Assembly: GCF_007970465.1 (NCBI RefSeq)
Contig: NZ_CP042429.1
Coordinates: forward strand, 2,852,001 to 2,916,000
Direction: 5' to 3'
Source: Corynebacterium nuruki S6-4
Lineage (GTDB): Bacteria; Actinomycetota; Actinomycetes; Mycobacteriales; Mycobacteriaceae
DNA: 64,000 nt
Shown here piece by piece: positions 1 to 8,994 of the stretch (positions are counted from its first letter, which is position 1; every line of letters begins with the position of its first letter). Below the pieces are notes generated by a model, which ran no database searches, was not told the DNA's origin, and saw nothing but the letters and a program-made list of their open reading frames with translations. Both the position numbers and the translations under genes were made by a program.

Positions 1-1
1 C

Positions 2-1813
2 ACCCCGGCGAAGGACGACCGTCACCCCTGGTGGCAGGTCCTCTGCCTGTCCGGGGTCGACTACTTCTCCACCCTCGGCTACCAGCCGGGCATCGCCGTC
101 GCCGCGGCCGGCGCCCTGGCGCCGGTGGCCACCGTCATCCTCGTCCTCGTCACCCTCTGTGGGGCGGTGCCGGTGTACCGCCGGATCGCCCGGGAATCGC
201 CGGACGGGCTCGGGTCGGTGGGCATGCTCGCCCGGATGGTGACGGGCTGGAAGGGCAAGCTGCTCATCCTCGTCCTCCTCGGCTTCGCCGCCTGCGATTT
301 CCTCATCACCATCTCCCTGTCCGCCTCGGACGCCGCCGCCCACCTGCTGAGCAGTTCCTCGGACCCGTGGATCATCCCGGTGACCCTGGCGCTGCTGGCG
401 CTGCTGGCGGTGGTCTTCTTCCGCGGCTTCGCCGAGGCCGTCCGGGTCTCCGTCGTCCTGGTCACCGCCTATCTCGGACTGACCACGGTCGTCGTCGTGC
501 GCGGCCTGTGGCGGATCGTCACCGAGGGCGGCCACGTCGCCGACTGGACGGCCTCCCTGTCGGCGGCGCATTCCTCGCCGTGGGCGATGGTCGCCGTCGC
601 GGTCATCGTCTTCCCGAAACTCGCCCTCGGCATGTCCGGCTTCGAGACCGGGGTGTCGGTGATGCCGTTGATCCGTGGCGACCGCGGGACCCGGATCCGC
701 CACGGCCGTCGCCTCATCCTCACCAGTGCGGTGGTGATGAGCGGCTTCCTCGTGGCGTCCTCGCTGTGTGTGACGATGCTCGTGCCCGGCGACGCTCTGG
801 CGGAGGGCGGTCCGGCGAACGGTCGCGCGCTGGCCTGGCTCGCCCACGAGGAGTTCGGTGACCTGTTCGGCAACGTCTACGACACGGCGACCATCGCCGT
901 CCTGTGGTTCGCCGGCGCTTCGGCGATGGCGGGGCTGCTCGCCCTGATCCCGAAATACCTGCCGGTCTACGGGATGGCCCCGGAGTGGGCGCGCCGGTCC
1001 CGGCCGATGGTGGCGGTGCTCACCGTGCTCGCCGTCGTGCTGGTGCTCGTCTTCCGGGCGGACGTGGACGCCCAGTCCGGTGCCTATGCCACGGGCGTCC
1101 TCGTCCTGCTGACCTCCGGTGCGGTGGCGGTGACCGTGTCGGCGGCCCGGGCCGGGCAGCGCCGCCGTCGCATCCTGTTCCTCGTGGTGACCGCCGTGCT
1201 CGGGTACACGACGGTGGCCAACGTGGTGGAGCGCCCGGAGGGTGTGAAGGTCGCCGCGTGGTTCATCGTCGGGATCCTGCTGGTCTCCGTGGTGTCGCGG
1301 ACGCGCCGCTCGCTGGAACTGCGGGACACCGGGATTCGCTATGACCGGGCGGCGGAGAACATCCTGCACGCCGCCGTCGCCGGGACCGGGGAGCTGCGGC
1401 TCGCCCCGTACGCCGGCGGCACCGACGGAGAGTACGGCCGGGTCGACCGCCGGATCCGGCAGACCAACCGGCTCGTCGACGACCGTCCGCTGGTCTTCCT
1501 GGAGATCGTCGTCCGTGACCCCAGTGACTTCGCCAGCCCGCTGGAGGTCACCGGTCGGTCCGTCGACGGCGTCCCGGTGCTGCAGGTCGCGGCGACGGCG
1601 GTGCCCAACGCCGTCGCCGCGCTCGCCCTCGACATCCGGGACTTCACCGGGGTGGTGCCGGACATCTACTTCTCCTGGGAGGCGGCATCGCCGGTCCGTG
1701 AGATGCTGCGGTTCCTGGCCGTGGGGAGGGGGGAGAATGCGGCGGTGACCCGCGAGATCCTCCGCCGGGTCGAACCGGAGGCGGGACGCTGTCCGCGGGT
1801 GCACGTCGGGTAG
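2..1813 (+). CDS. APC-family amino acid permease, 5' end cut off
   Basis: Integral membrane transporter, probably for an amino acid or related cation; the substrate cannot be told from sequence. The reading frame is open from base 2, so the start lies outside the window; 603 residues are visible. The first visible part contains [14 protein letters not shown], typical of one APC permease subfamily, and about eleven hydrophobic segments follow. The last ~160 residues (from about base 1330) are hydrophilic and probably form a cytoplasmic domain, so this is longer than a minimal permease. The stop codon TAG at 1811-1813 also forms the start of the -10 box proposed for guaA. Family call fairly sure, substrate unknown. 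Confidence 0.75.
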   Translation, partial: TPAKDDRHPWWQVLCLSGVDYFSTLGYQPGIAVAAAGALAPVATVILVLVTLCGAVPVYRRIARESPDGLGSVGMLARMVTGWKGKLLILVLLGFAACDFLITISLSASDAAAHLLSSSSDPWIIPVTLALLALLAVVFFRGFAEAVRVSVVLVTAYLGLTTVVVVRGLWRIVTEGGHVADWTASLSAAHSSPWAMVAVAVIVFPKLALGMSGFETGVSVMPLIRGDRGTRIRHGRRLILTSAVVMSGFLVASSLCVTMLVPGDALAEGGPANGRALAWLAHEEFGDLFGNVYDTATIAVLWFAGASAMAGLLALIPKYLPVYGMAPEWARRSRPMVAVLTVLAVVLVLVFRADVDAQSGAYATGVLVLLTSGAVAVTVSAARAGQRRRRILFLVVTAVLGYTTVANVVERPEGVKVAAWFIVGILLVSVVSRTRRSLELRDTGIRYDRAAENILHAAVAGTGELRLAPYAGGTDGEYGRVDRRIRQTNRLVDDRPLVFLEIVVRDPSDFASPLEVTGRSVDGVPVLQVAATAVPNAVAALALDIRDFTGVVPDIYFSWEAASPVREMLRFLAVGRGENAAVTREILRRVEPEAGRCPRVHVG

Positions 1814-1824
1814 GGTTGTGGGCG
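1811..1824 (+). promoter_or_regulatory. Leaderless -10 promoter of guaA
   Basis: TAGGGT at 1811-1816 is followed by 7 nt and then the GTG at 1824, which places transcription start at or next to the start codon. The TAG of this hexamer is the stop codon of the upstream permease gene. This geometry argues for GTG 1824 over GTG 1818 as the guaA start. Confidence 0.55.
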
Positions 1825-3413
1825 TGACGCACCCACAGAATCCCAGCAGCCCGGGTAATCCGCGCCCGGTCCTCGTGGTGGATTTCGGGGCCCAGTACGC
1901 GCAGCTCATCGCCCGACGCGTCCGCGAGGCCCGGATCTACTCCGAGGTTGTCCCGCACACGATGTCCGCCGAGGAGGTCGCCGCGAAGAATCCGGCGGCG
2001 CTGATCCTCTCCGGTGGTCCCTCCTCCGTCTACGCCGACGGCGCCCCGGCCCTGCAGCCGGGTCTGCTGGACCTCGGCGTGCCCGTCTTCGGTATCTGCT
2101 ACGGCTTCCAGGCCATGACGGACGCCCTCGGCGGCACCGTCTCGCAGACCGGTGACCGTGAGTACGGCCGGACCGACGTCACCGTGGACGGCGGTGCACT
2201 GCACTCCGGCTTCGAGTCGACCCACAAGGTCTGGATGAGCCACGGGGACGCCGTCTCCGAGGCCCCGGCCGGCTTCACCGTCACCGCGCACTCCGCCGGT
2301 GCCCCGGTGGCCGCCTTCGAGTGCCCGGAGAAGCACATGGCCGGCGTGCAGTACCACCCCGAGGTGCTGCACTCCCCGCACGGTCAGGAGGTGCTGACCC
2401 GCTTCCTGTACGACATCGCCGGTCTGGAACCGACCTGGACCGCCGGAAACATCGCCGAGCAGCTCATCGACGCCGTCCGTGAGCAGGTCGGCCCCGAGGG
2501 ACGTGCGATCTGCGGCCTGTCCGGCGGCGTGGATTCCGCCGTCGCGGCCGCCATCGTGCAGCGTGCCATCGGCGACCGGCTGACCTGTGTCTTCGTCGAT
2601 CACGGCCTGCTGCGGCAGGGTGAGCGCGAGCAGGTCGAGCATGACTTCGTCGCCGCCACCGGTGCGAAGCTGGTGACCGTCGACGAGCGGGAGGCCTTCC
2701 TGTCCAAGCTCGCCGGGGTGACCGATCCGGAGGCCAAGCGCAAGGCCATCGGTGCAGAGTTCATCCGCTCCTTCGAGCGTGCCGTCGCCGGTGTGCTGGC
2801 GGACGCCCCGGAGGGTGCCAGCGTCGACTTCCTCGTCCAGGGCACCCTGTACCCGGACGTGGTGGAGTCCGGCGGCGGTTCCGGTACCGCGAACATCAAG
2901 AGCCACCACAATGTCGGCGGCCTGCCGGACGATGTGGAGTTCACTCTCGTCGAGCCGCTGCGTCTGCTGTTCAAGGACGAGGTCCGTGCCGTGGGCCGGG
3001 AGCTCGGTCTGCCCGAGATCATCGTCAACCGGCAGCCCTTCCCGGGGCCCGGTCTGGGCATCCGCATCATCGGTGAGGTCACCGCGGAGCGGCTGGAGAT
3101 CCTGCGCAGCGCGGACGCCATCGCCCGTGAGGAGCTCACCGCCGCCGGCCTGGACGACACGATCTGGCAGTGCCCGGTCGTGCTGCTCGCCGACGTGCAC
3201 TCGGTCGGTGTCCAGGGCGACCACCGCACCTACGGTCATCCGATCGTGCTGCGTCCGGTCACCAGTGAGGACGCGATGACCGCCGACTGGACCCGGGTGC
3301 CCTATGAGGCGCTGGAGACGATCTCCACCCGGATCACCAACGAGGTCGCGGAGGTCAACCGTGTGGTGCTCGACGTGACCAGCAAGCCGCCGGGAACCAT
3401 CGAGTGGGAGTGA
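1824..3413 (+). CDS. guaA: GMP synthase (glutamine-hydrolysing)
   Basis: Converts XMP to GMP with ATP and glutamine-derived ammonia, the last step of guanine nucleotide synthesis; cytosolic. 529 residues, normal for the family. The N-terminal class I glutaminase has the nucleophile Cys92 in GICYGFQ and the His of YHPEVLHS. The ATP-pyrophosphatase domain has the P-loop SGGVDS near residue 233. The C-terminal dimerisation domain ends in the characteristic GTIEWE. GTG 1824 is preferred over the in-frame GTG 1818 because of the spacing from the TAGGGT box. A strong hairpin follows the gene. Confidence 0.97.
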   Translation: MTHPQNPSSPGNPRPVLVVDFGAQYAQLIARRVREARIYSEVVPHTMSAEEVAAKNPAALILSGGPSSVYADGAPALQPGLLDLGVPVFGICYGFQAMTDALGGTVSQTGDREYGRTDVTVDGGALHSGFESTHKVWMSHGDAVSEAPAGFTVTAHSAGAPVAAFECPEKHMAGVQYHPEVLHSPHGQEVLTRFLYDIAGLEPTWTAGNIAEQLIDAVREQVGPEGRAICGLSGGVDSAVAAAIVQRAIGDRLTCVFVDHGLLRQGEREQVEHDFVAATGAKLVTVDEREAFLSKLAGVTDPEAKRKAIGAEFIRSFERAVAGVLADAPEGASVDFLVQGTLYPDVVESGGGSGTANIKSHHNVGGLPDDVEFTLVEPLRLLFKDEVRAVGRELGLPEIIVNRQPFPGPGLGIRIIGEVTAERLEILRSADAIAREELTAAGLDDTIWQCPVVLLADVHSVGVQGDHRTYGHPIVLRPVTSEDAMTADWTRVPYEALETISTRITNEVAEVNRVVLDVTSKPPGTIEWE

Positions 3414-3437
3414 GTCCACCGCTCCCCGGGCAGTGAC

Positions 3438-3472
3438 AGGCCCCCGTCCGGACGGTGTCCGGGCGGGGGCCT
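3438..3472. terminator. Bidirectional hairpin terminator between convergent genes
   Basis: A 16-bp stem (3438-3453 with 3457-3472; one G:T pair on one strand) closes a 3-nt GGT loop. It lies between the guaA stop and the converging small membrane protein gene. No long T-tract follows, so it would act as a GC-rich hairpin from both sides. Confidence 0.75.
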
Positions 3473-3485
3473 GCCGTCTGCGGGG

Positions 3486-3917
3486 TCAGCGGCCGCGGCG
3501 GGCCCGGGTGGCCGCGATGTCCCCGAGTTCCTTGGTGCCGTCGATGTGGGGGATCATCTGCCAGGTGAAGGCGGCGGCGACGCCCCAGACGATGACGGCG
3601 ATGACCCAGTTCGCCGGGTGGATGCGCAGGAGAGCGAGGAGTGCGAGCGCCAGGGGGATCAGAGGGAGGGCCTGTCGGACGCGGATTCCGGTGGGGTCGT
3701 CGGAGGCCTCGACAGCGGCGGTGACCGCCCGCCGGTAGGGGTGGCCGGCGAGGACCCCTGTCCCGGCGGCGAGGAACAGGACGACCGCGATGATCTGGTA
3801 GACCACCGGCACCGGGGTGGCGGTGACGCCCGCGGCGGCTCCGATGAGGACGGCGGCCGTGTGATGGACGGTGCGGGGAGTGACGGGGGTCGGGTCGGTC
3901 TTCTCGCTGCGGGCCAT
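3486..3917 (-). CDS. Small conserved membrane protein
   Basis: Predicted 143-residue membrane protein with about four hydrophobic segments: roughly residues 18-38 and 40-57, then a pair after residue 85 (LPLIPLALALLALL and WVIAVIVWGVAAAF). The frame is open well upstream, but the ATG at 3915-3917 gives a protein starting MARSEKTD directly before the first membrane segment, and sequence upstream of it is low-complexity. It converges on guaA across a strong hairpin. Function unknown; proteins of this kind sit beside guaA in corynebacteria (recollection, not checked). Confidence 0.7.
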   Translation of the reverse strand: MARSEKTDPTPVTPRTVHHTAAVLIGAAAGVTATPVPVVYQIIAVVLFLAAGTGVLAGHPYRRAVTAAVEASDDPTGIRVRQALPLIPLALALLALLRIHPANWVIAVIVWGVAAAFTWQMIPHIDGTKELGDIAATRARRGR

Positions 3918-3986
3918 GGAGAGCCAGTGTACCGGGCACCCGGTGTGCTGCCGGTGTTCCGGTCCGGGGGCGGCGGTGCAGGACGT

Positions 3987-4040
3987 TTGACGGTGTTCCG
4001 GGGCGGGTCTAGTCTCGACGTACATCGAACGCATGTTTGA
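3987..4040 (+). promoter_or_regulatory. SOS promoter of imuA'-imuB: -35, -10 and LexA-like box
   Basis: TTGACG (3987-3992) and TAGTCT (4010-4015) are 17 nt apart. The LexA-like box TCGAACGCATGTTTGA follows at 4025-4040 and matches 11 of 12 arm positions of TCGAAC-N4-GTTCGA. It lies over the expected transcription start (about 4022) or just after it, so LexA would block the promoter. A ~115-nt leader follows; it contains the 7-bp inverted repeat CACCTGT/ACAGGTG (4085-4111) and the ribosome site AGGAGG at 4127-4132. Confidence 0.75.
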
Positions 4041-4140
4041 TATGACGCGACCGGCCGGAGTTCCGGTGTCCGGGGTCGGGTGTACACCTGTGACCGGTAG
4101 CTGAACAGGTGACATGCACTGCTGAGAGGAGGTGTGTCCG

Positions 4141-4857
4141 GTGGCCGCAGATGTCGCTGACGTGGTCGAAGAACTGCGCGGCAGGATCACCCGTATTACC
4201 GGGGAGCCGGCGGACCCGGCGGCCCCGGCAGCACCGTCGCCGGCCCGGCCGGTGGACGGCGTCCCGGTGCCCGCGTGGCTCGGCCGGCACCTCCGGCGGG
4301 GCGGGCTGCCCCGGTCCGCGGTGACCGCCGCGACGGACTGCCCGGCCGCCCTGGTGGATCTGCTGGCCGGGGTCACCGCCGCCGGGGGCTGTGCGGCGGT
4401 GGTCGGGTACCCCGCCCTGGCACTCGGCGCGGTCGCGGCCGCCGGCGGGGACCTCGACCGGCTGGTCATCGTCCCGGATCCGGCGCCCCATGCCGTCGCG
4501 GTGCTGGGCACCCTGGTGGAGGGGCTGGACCTCGTGCTCTACCGTCCGGCGAAGCCGGTCGCCCCGACCGCGGCACGGCCGGTGGACGCCCGGCTGCGGC
4601 GCAGCCGGTGCGCCCTCGCGGTCTGCGGCGGCCCCCGGGTCTGGCCGGGGTCACGGCTGCACCTCGACTGGCGGGTCGACGGCGTCACCGGACTGGGCCA
4701 CGGTTCCGGACGGATCCGGGGAGTGGAACTCTCGGGCCGGGCCTGGGGCCAGGGTCAGCCGCCCACGACCTTCCGGACCGTTCTCGGTGCCGGGGACACC
4801 GCGGCCGCCGGGGCTGCACCGGAGGCCCGCCCGGCTCTGCAGGAGCGTGCGCTGTGA
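4141..4857 (+). CDS. imuA': ImuA'-type SOS mutasome accessory protein
   Basis: Predicted accessory factor of the ImuA'-ImuB-DnaE2 translesion synthesis complex, which causes damage-induced mutation in mycobacteria. 238 residues with a RecA-like alpha/beta character (AAVVGYPALALGAVAAAGGDLDRLVIV can be read as a core strand-helix pair) but no Walker A motif, as in other ImuA' proteins. GTG 4141 is chosen because AGGAGG at 4127-4132 lies 8 nt before it; GTG 4132 would overlap that site. The stop overlaps the GTG of imuB (GTGA), so the two are translationally coupled. The call rests mainly on the LexA-like box and on imuB next door, since this family is poorly conserved. Confidence 0.75.
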   Translation: MAADVADVVEELRGRITRITGEPADPAAPAAPSPARPVDGVPVPAWLGRHLRRGGLPRSAVTAATDCPAALVDLLAGVTAAGGCAAVVGYPALALGAVAAAGGDLDRLVIVPDPAPHAVAVLGTLVEGLDLVLYRPAKPVAPTAARPVDARLRRSRCALAVCGGPRVWPGSRLHLDWRVDGVTGLGHGSGRIRGVELSGRAWGQGQPPTTFRTVLGAGDTAAAGAAPEARPALQERAL

Positions 4858-6455
4858 CACCGGCCGGCCGGACCATCGTGCTCTGGTTCCCCGACTGGCC
4901 GGTGTACGCCGTCGCCGCGGTCCACGGCTGGGATCTGCTGGCCCCCGCCGTGGTGGTCGCCGACCACCGTGTCCACGCCGCGAACGCCGCCGCCCGGCGG
5001 GCGGGGGTCCGGGCGGGGATGACGCGGCGTCGGGCACTGGCCGCCTGCCCCACGCTCCAGGTCGGGGACGTCGACGGGACCGCGGAAGCCGCCGCCCATG
5101 AGGAGGTGCTCACCGCCCTGGAACCGGTCGCGGCGGGGATCGACACCCTGCGCCCCGGACTGCTGGCCTTCCCCGCCGGGTCGCTGGCCCGTTACCACGG
5201 TTCGGAGGCGCGGGCCGCGGAGCTGCTGGTGGACGCCGCCGCCCGGGCCGGCGCGGACTGCCTCGCCGGGGCGGCGGACGACCTCGTCACCGCCGTCTGG
5301 GCGGCGCGCCGCGGCCAGGTCGTGCCGGTGGGCGGATCGGCGCGGTGGCTCGCCGGACAGCCGCTGGAGATCCTGCTCTCCGAGCCTGCGCTCGGCGTCC
5401 CGACGGCGATGGTCGGGGTCCTGGCGGACCTCGGCATCCGGACCCTGGCGGAGTTCGCCGCCCTGGCACGCCGCGACGTCGTCGGCCGGTTCGGACGGGA
5501 GGCGGCCGCCTGGCACCGCACCGCGTGCGGCGAACCGGACCGGACCGTGGCCCCGGCCCGCCCCGGCGAGGCCCCGGCCGCCCGGGTGGAACCCGGGGAA
5601 CCGGTGGCGGACACGGGCACCGCCGCCTTCCTCGCCCGCCGGGCGGCCGCCGAACTGCATGCCCGGCTCGCCCGGGCCGGCCGGTCCTGCCTGCGCCTGT
5701 CGGTGAAGGCCACGCTCGCCCCGCCGCCGGACTATGACGGGCCGCTGACCGTGGAACGGCTCTGGCGGTGCCGGGAACCGTTGACCGAGCAGGACACGGC
5801 CCAGCGGGTGCGGTGGCAGCTCGACGGCTGGCTGACCCGGCTGCGGTCCCGGACCGGTGATGCCGGCGACTCAGGTGACGTGACCGGCGACGGGGCCGGG
5901 ATCTGCGCCATCGACCTCGTCCCGGTCGAGACCGTGCCCGCCGGTGAGGTCGTCGAGGCCCTCTGGGGTGGCCCGGACGAGGGGATCCGCGCCGCCCGGG
6001 CGGCGGCGGCGCGGGTGCAGGCCCTCATCGGGACCCGCGCGGTGCTGCGTCCGGTCCGCCGGGGCGGACGGACGGTCACCGGGCAGGTGCTCGGTGTGCC
6101 CTACGGTGAGGAGGACCCGGACGAGGTGCAGGCCCTGTCCACCCGCGACTGGGAGGGGGGACTGCCCGCCCCGCTGCCCGGACTGCTCGACGCCGCCGAG
6201 GTCCGGCTGCTCGGCGCCGACGGGGCACCGGTGGCCGTCACCGGTCGGGGTCTGGTGACCACCGCGCCGGTGACACTGGTCCACGACGGCCGGGAGTACG
6301 CGGTCACCGGCTGGGCCGGACCGTGGCCGGTCGACGAACAGTGGTGGTCGGCGACGGGGCACCGCTACGCCCGGTTGCAGGTCGCCACCGACGGCCCCGC
6401 CGCCCACCTGCTGATCTGCCGGGGTGGTGTGTGGCGGATCGACGGGACGTACTGA
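4854..6455 (+). CDS. imuB: ImuB, Y-family polymerase-like mutasome hub
   Basis: Catalytically inactive Y-family polymerase homologue that links DnaE2 and ImuA' to the sliding clamp in lesion bypass. 533 residues, usual for ImuB. The N-terminus IVLWFPDWPVYAV aligns with the IxxDMDxFF region of DinB, but the first catalytic Asp position is Phe here, as expected for ImuB. The palm/fingers part includes the helix-hairpin-helix-like stretch LADLGIRTLAEFAAL, followed by the little-finger region. I could not identify a clear clamp-binding motif. The GTG start overlaps the imuA' stop by 3 nt, with AGGAG 8 nt upstream. Under the same LexA-controlled promoter as imuA'. Confidence 0.88.
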   Translation: MTPAGRTIVLWFPDWPVYAVAAVHGWDLLAPAVVVADHRVHAANAAARRAGVRAGMTRRRALAACPTLQVGDVDGTAEAAAHEEVLTALEPVAAGIDTLRPGLLAFPAGSLARYHGSEARAAELLVDAAARAGADCLAGAADDLVTAVWAARRGQVVPVGGSARWLAGQPLEILLSEPALGVPTAMVGVLADLGIRTLAEFAALARRDVVGRFGREAAAWHRTACGEPDRTVAPARPGEAPAARVEPGEPVADTGTAAFLARRAAAELHARLARAGRSCLRLSVKATLAPPPDYDGPLTVERLWRCREPLTEQDTAQRVRWQLDGWLTRLRSRTGDAGDSGDVTGDGAGICAIDLVPVETVPAGEVVEALWGGPDEGIRAARAAAARVQALIGTRAVLRPVRRGGRTVTGQVLGVPYGEEDPDEVQALSTRDWEGGLPAPLPGLLDAAEVRLLGADGAPVAVTGRGLVTTAPVTLVHDGREYAVTGWAGPWPVDEQWWSATGHRYARLQVATDGPAAHLLICRGGVWRIDGTY

Positions 6456-6462
6456 GCCGGTC

Positions 6463-7116
6463 TCAGCGGCGGACCGCAGCCTGCACAGCCTCCGCCACCG
6501 GGGTACCGCCGTGATTGAGTTCGAGGATCTGACGGGTGATCTGCGGTTCATGGAGCAGCTCGGCCATCGTGTCCGCGACATCCTGGCGCGGGACATCCCC
6601 GTGCAACTCCGCCGGGCCGAGGGCGATCCGTCCGGTCCCCGCCTCGTCGAGCAGTACGGCGGGCCGGAGGATGATCCAGTCGAGGTCACTGTGGGTGAGT
6701 GCCTGATCGGCATGCTTCTTCATGTCCATGTAGTGCTCGAAACCGGCACCGAGATGGCGTTCGCGCCAGGCCTCCGGGAAGGCGGAGACCAGGCCGAACC
6801 GGCGGATACCGCGGAGATCGGCGGCGGCGATCGCGGTGACGACACCGCCGAAGTCGATCGCGGTGGTCTGCTCGGCCGTTCCGCCGCCGGCGCCCGCGGT
6901 GAAGACGAGGGCGTCGACATCGCCGGTCAGTTCGGCGAGTCCCTCCGGAGTCAGTGCGGTCAGATCACCCACTGCGGCGACGATGCCCGCGTCCTGCAGG
7001 GCGGACTGCTGGTCCGGGCGACGGACGAGGCCGGAGACCGTGTCGCCGCGGTCCTGCAGGGAGCGGGCGAGCAGCGAACCGACGCGACCGGTGATGCCGA
7101 TGATGAAGATCTTCAT
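6463..7116 (-). CDS. NAD(P)H-binding short-chain dehydrogenase-like protein
   Basis: 217-residue atypical SDR (NmrA/NAD(P)-binding family). The N-terminal Rossmann motif is IIGITGRVGSLLARSL at residues 4-19, and VRRPDQ follows the second strand where NADP-binding members have basic residues. The usual YxxxK pair is replaced by HYMDMKK, so catalytic activity is uncertain; such proteins often act as redox sensors or quinone/flavin reductases. It lies 21 nt downstream of the tetR gene on the same strand and is probably its target and operon partner. Start ATG at 7114-7116 with AAGGACC upstream. Confidence 0.8.
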   Translation of the reverse strand: MKIFIIGITGRVGSLLARSLQDRGDTVSGLVRRPDQQSALQDAGIVAAVGDLTALTPEGLAELTGDVDALVFTAGAGGGTAEQTTAIDFGGVVTAIAAADLRGIRRFGLVSAFPEAWRERHLGAGFEHYMDMKKHADQALTHSDLDWIILRPAVLLDEAGTGRIALGPAELHGDVPRQDVADTMAELLHEPQITRQILELNHGGTPVAEAVQAAVRR

Positions 7117-7137
7117 GATGTGTGGTCCTTCGCTGTG

Positions 7138-7725
7138 TCAGTCACGGTCGTCGGTGACGGCCATGAGAATGCGGGTGAGTGACCGGCAGGCGTCCGCGGC
7201 GGTGGTGCCGCCGTCGAGGACGCAGCGGGCCAGGGCGTCGCCGGCCCCGGTGAAAGCGGCCATGTCCCGGTCGGCGACCTGACCGCAGAGCGGCTCGAGC
7301 GCCCGACGGCACTGGGCGAGGTAGACATCCTCGGCGTCCTTCCGGACCCGACGGAGTACCGCGGAACCGGTCAGCGCGGCGGAGACGTCGCGCAGCTCGG
7401 TCCCCTCGGTGAGGCAGCAGTTGATGTATGCCCCGGCGATGACGGCCGCGACCACGGGAAGCTCCGGTGGAGTGCTGTCGAGCGCGGCGGTGAGCGCCTC
7501 GCGTTGGGCGTCCTTGCACTCCCGGAAAATCTCGGTGAGCACCCCGGCACGGTTGCCGAAATGGTCGTAGATGACAGGTTTGGTCACACCGGCACGGGCG
7601 GCGAGCCGGTCGAGGGTGAAACCGTCCGTGCCGACTTCGTCGATCAGGTCGCGGGCGGTGGCGAGCAGCTGGCTGCGGCGTTCGGCCCGGGGAAGTCGCT
7701 GTCGGGGTGTCTGGTTCGCGGTCAC
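7138..7725 (-). CDS. TetR-family transcriptional regulator
   Basis: 195 residues. The N-terminal helix-turn-helix is typical of TetR: FTLDRLAARAGVTKPVIYDH at residues 36-55. The C-terminal ligand domain is not diagnostic of an effector. GTG 7725 is the most likely start. A perfect 15-bp palindrome lies 17 bases upstream over the predicted promoter, so the protein probably represses itself and the downstream dehydrogenase gene. Confidence 0.88.
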   Translation of the reverse strand: MTANQTPRQRLPRAERRSQLLATARDLIDEVGTDGFTLDRLAARAGVTKPVIYDHFGNRAGVLTEIFRECKDAQREALTAALDSTPPELPVVAAVIAGAYINCCLTEGTELRDVSAALTGSAVLRRVRKDAEDVYLAQCRRALEPLCGQVADRDMAAFTGAGDALARCVLDGGTTAADACRSLTRILMAVTDDRD

Positions 7726-7741
7726 AGGGGGTAACCTACCA

Positions 7742-7764
7742 CCGGTAAGTTACCGGAAGTATAT
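7742..7764 (-). promoter_or_regulatory. tetR promoter with perfect palindromic operator
   Basis: CCGGTAAGTTACCGG at 7742-7756 is a perfect palindrome around a central G. On the minus strand the -10 box TATACT (7764-7759) lies just before it, so the operator covers the expected start site. An extra GGTAAC half-site is at 7730-7735. The divergent gene starts at 7807, so the site may also affect that promoter. Confidence 0.65.
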
Positions 7765-7794
7765 TAGCTCGCCCGGAACACTGTTTCCGGCGGC

Positions 7795-7807
7795 TAGACT
7801 GGCACCA
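7795..7807 (+). promoter_or_regulatory. Leaderless -10 promoter of the sucrase/ferredoxin-like gene
   Basis: TAGACT at 7795-7800 is followed by 6 nt and the ATG at 7807. No ribosome site is present. Confidence 0.5.
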
Positions 7808-8994
7808 TGCCCACCACCCGAAACCCCCGGTCAGGACTGTGCTCGGACCTCACGGACGAGCCGCTGCCCGGCACCGCGAAGTCCGGCCGGCTGACCCTCG
7901 CCCTGGAGTACCCCCACGGCTGGGGGCGGGACATCCTCGACGGGGAGGCGCTCGGCCGTGATCTCGCCCGGCGCATCAGCAGGTACCTCAAGGCCAACGG
8001 CGCACAACTGCAGTTCATCCGCCGCCCCGGCCGGGCGGGCCAGCAGGTGACCGGACCCGCGACACTCTTCATCGCGGACGCCGTCGGCGGGACACTCAGC
8101 CGGCTCAGCATCGACGGTCCGGACGCCCTGCCGGACGTCGACCTGTCCACGCCGGACGCGGTGCCGGGGGCCGTCCGCGTCGACCACCCGCTGCTGCTCG
8201 TCTGCACCCACGGGAAGCGGGACCGGTGCTGTGCGGTGAAGGGGCGTCCGCTCGCCGGGGCGCTGGCGGAGAAGTACCCCGACCTGGTGTGGGAATCCTC
8301 CCACACCAAGGGCCACCGGTTCGCCCCGTCGATGATCCTGCTGCCGCAGAACTACTCGTTCGGACGCCTCGACGTGTGCGGGGCGGACCGCCTGCTCACC
8401 GAGGTGCTCGCCGGGCGGCTGCCGCTGGCCGGGAACCGCGGTCGGGGCGTGTTCGACAGCGTGGGACAGGTCGCCGAACTCGCGGTCGCCGACCGTCTCG
8501 CCGCCGCCGGGGAACCCGTGGCACCGGGGGAGCTGACGGTGGGCCGGCCGGAGAAGGCGGCGCGGCCTGCTGCCGGTGCAGATGATGCCGCCGCCTATGC
8601 CGCCGTGACCGCGGCCGTCGACCCGGAGCTGCGGCGCCGGGCCGGCGAACTGCTCGCCGAACGCCTCGAGATGAAGACCGTCGGTCGCGGCCGGGAGCTC
8701 AAGCAGCTCAAGCACAGCGACCACTTCCGGCCGGTGGCGGAGTTCCAGCAGGCACTGCGGGAGGCCGCGGCGGCGCAGGGACTGGGCAGCCGGGAGAAGA
8801 CAGGGGAGAAGACACGGGAGAACCCCGTGGTGCGGGTGGACCGGGGCAGCGGCACCGGCGCGCGGTCCTGGCTGGTGACCCTGGAATCCCGGACCTGCTG
8901 GCCGGTCGTCTCCTCGTGCGGGGACGCCCCGAAGGAGGGCCGGTCCTGGACGGCCGTCGATGTCGCCGAGGTGACCCCGGCTACCGCCGCATGA
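7807..8994 (+). CDS. Sucrase/ferredoxin-like family protein
   Basis: 395-residue protein of the Suc_Fer-like family, thioredoxin-fold proteins related to [2Fe-2S] ferredoxins. Diagnostic parts are CTHGKRDRCCAVKGRPL (about residues 130-146, with Cys residues likely to bind a cluster) and SSHTKGHRFAPSMILLP (about 165-181). The C-terminal half is less conserved and has a repetitive linker (GEKTREN). Physiological role unknown. Its 3' end overlaps the convergent lipoprotein gene by 14 nt. Confidence 0.85.
   Translation: MPTTRNPRSGLCSDLTDEPLPGTAKSGRLTLALEYPHGWGRDILDGEALGRDLARRISRYLKANGAQLQFIRRPGRAGQQVTGPATLFIADAVGGTLSRLSIDGPDALPDVDLSTPDAVPGAVRVDHPLLLVCTHGKRDRCCAVKGRPLAGALAEKYPDLVWESSHTKGHRFAPSMILLPQNYSFGRLDVCGADRLLTEVLAGRLPLAGNRGRGVFDSVGQVAELAVADRLAAAGEPVAPGELTVGRPEKAARPAAGADDAAAYAAVTAAVDPELRRRAGELLAERLEMKTVGRGRELKQLKHSDHFRPVAEFQQALREAAAAQGLGSREKTGEKTRENPVVRVDRGSGTGARSWLVTLESRTCWPVVSSCGDAPKEGRSWTAVDVAEVTPATAA

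Noticed and set aside
1644..3419. Long open frame on the minus strand opposite guaA (591 codons)
   Set aside because: It is a shadow of guaA in GC-rich DNA: the protein is rich in His, Arg, Gly and Asp with no domain, and guaA is certain.
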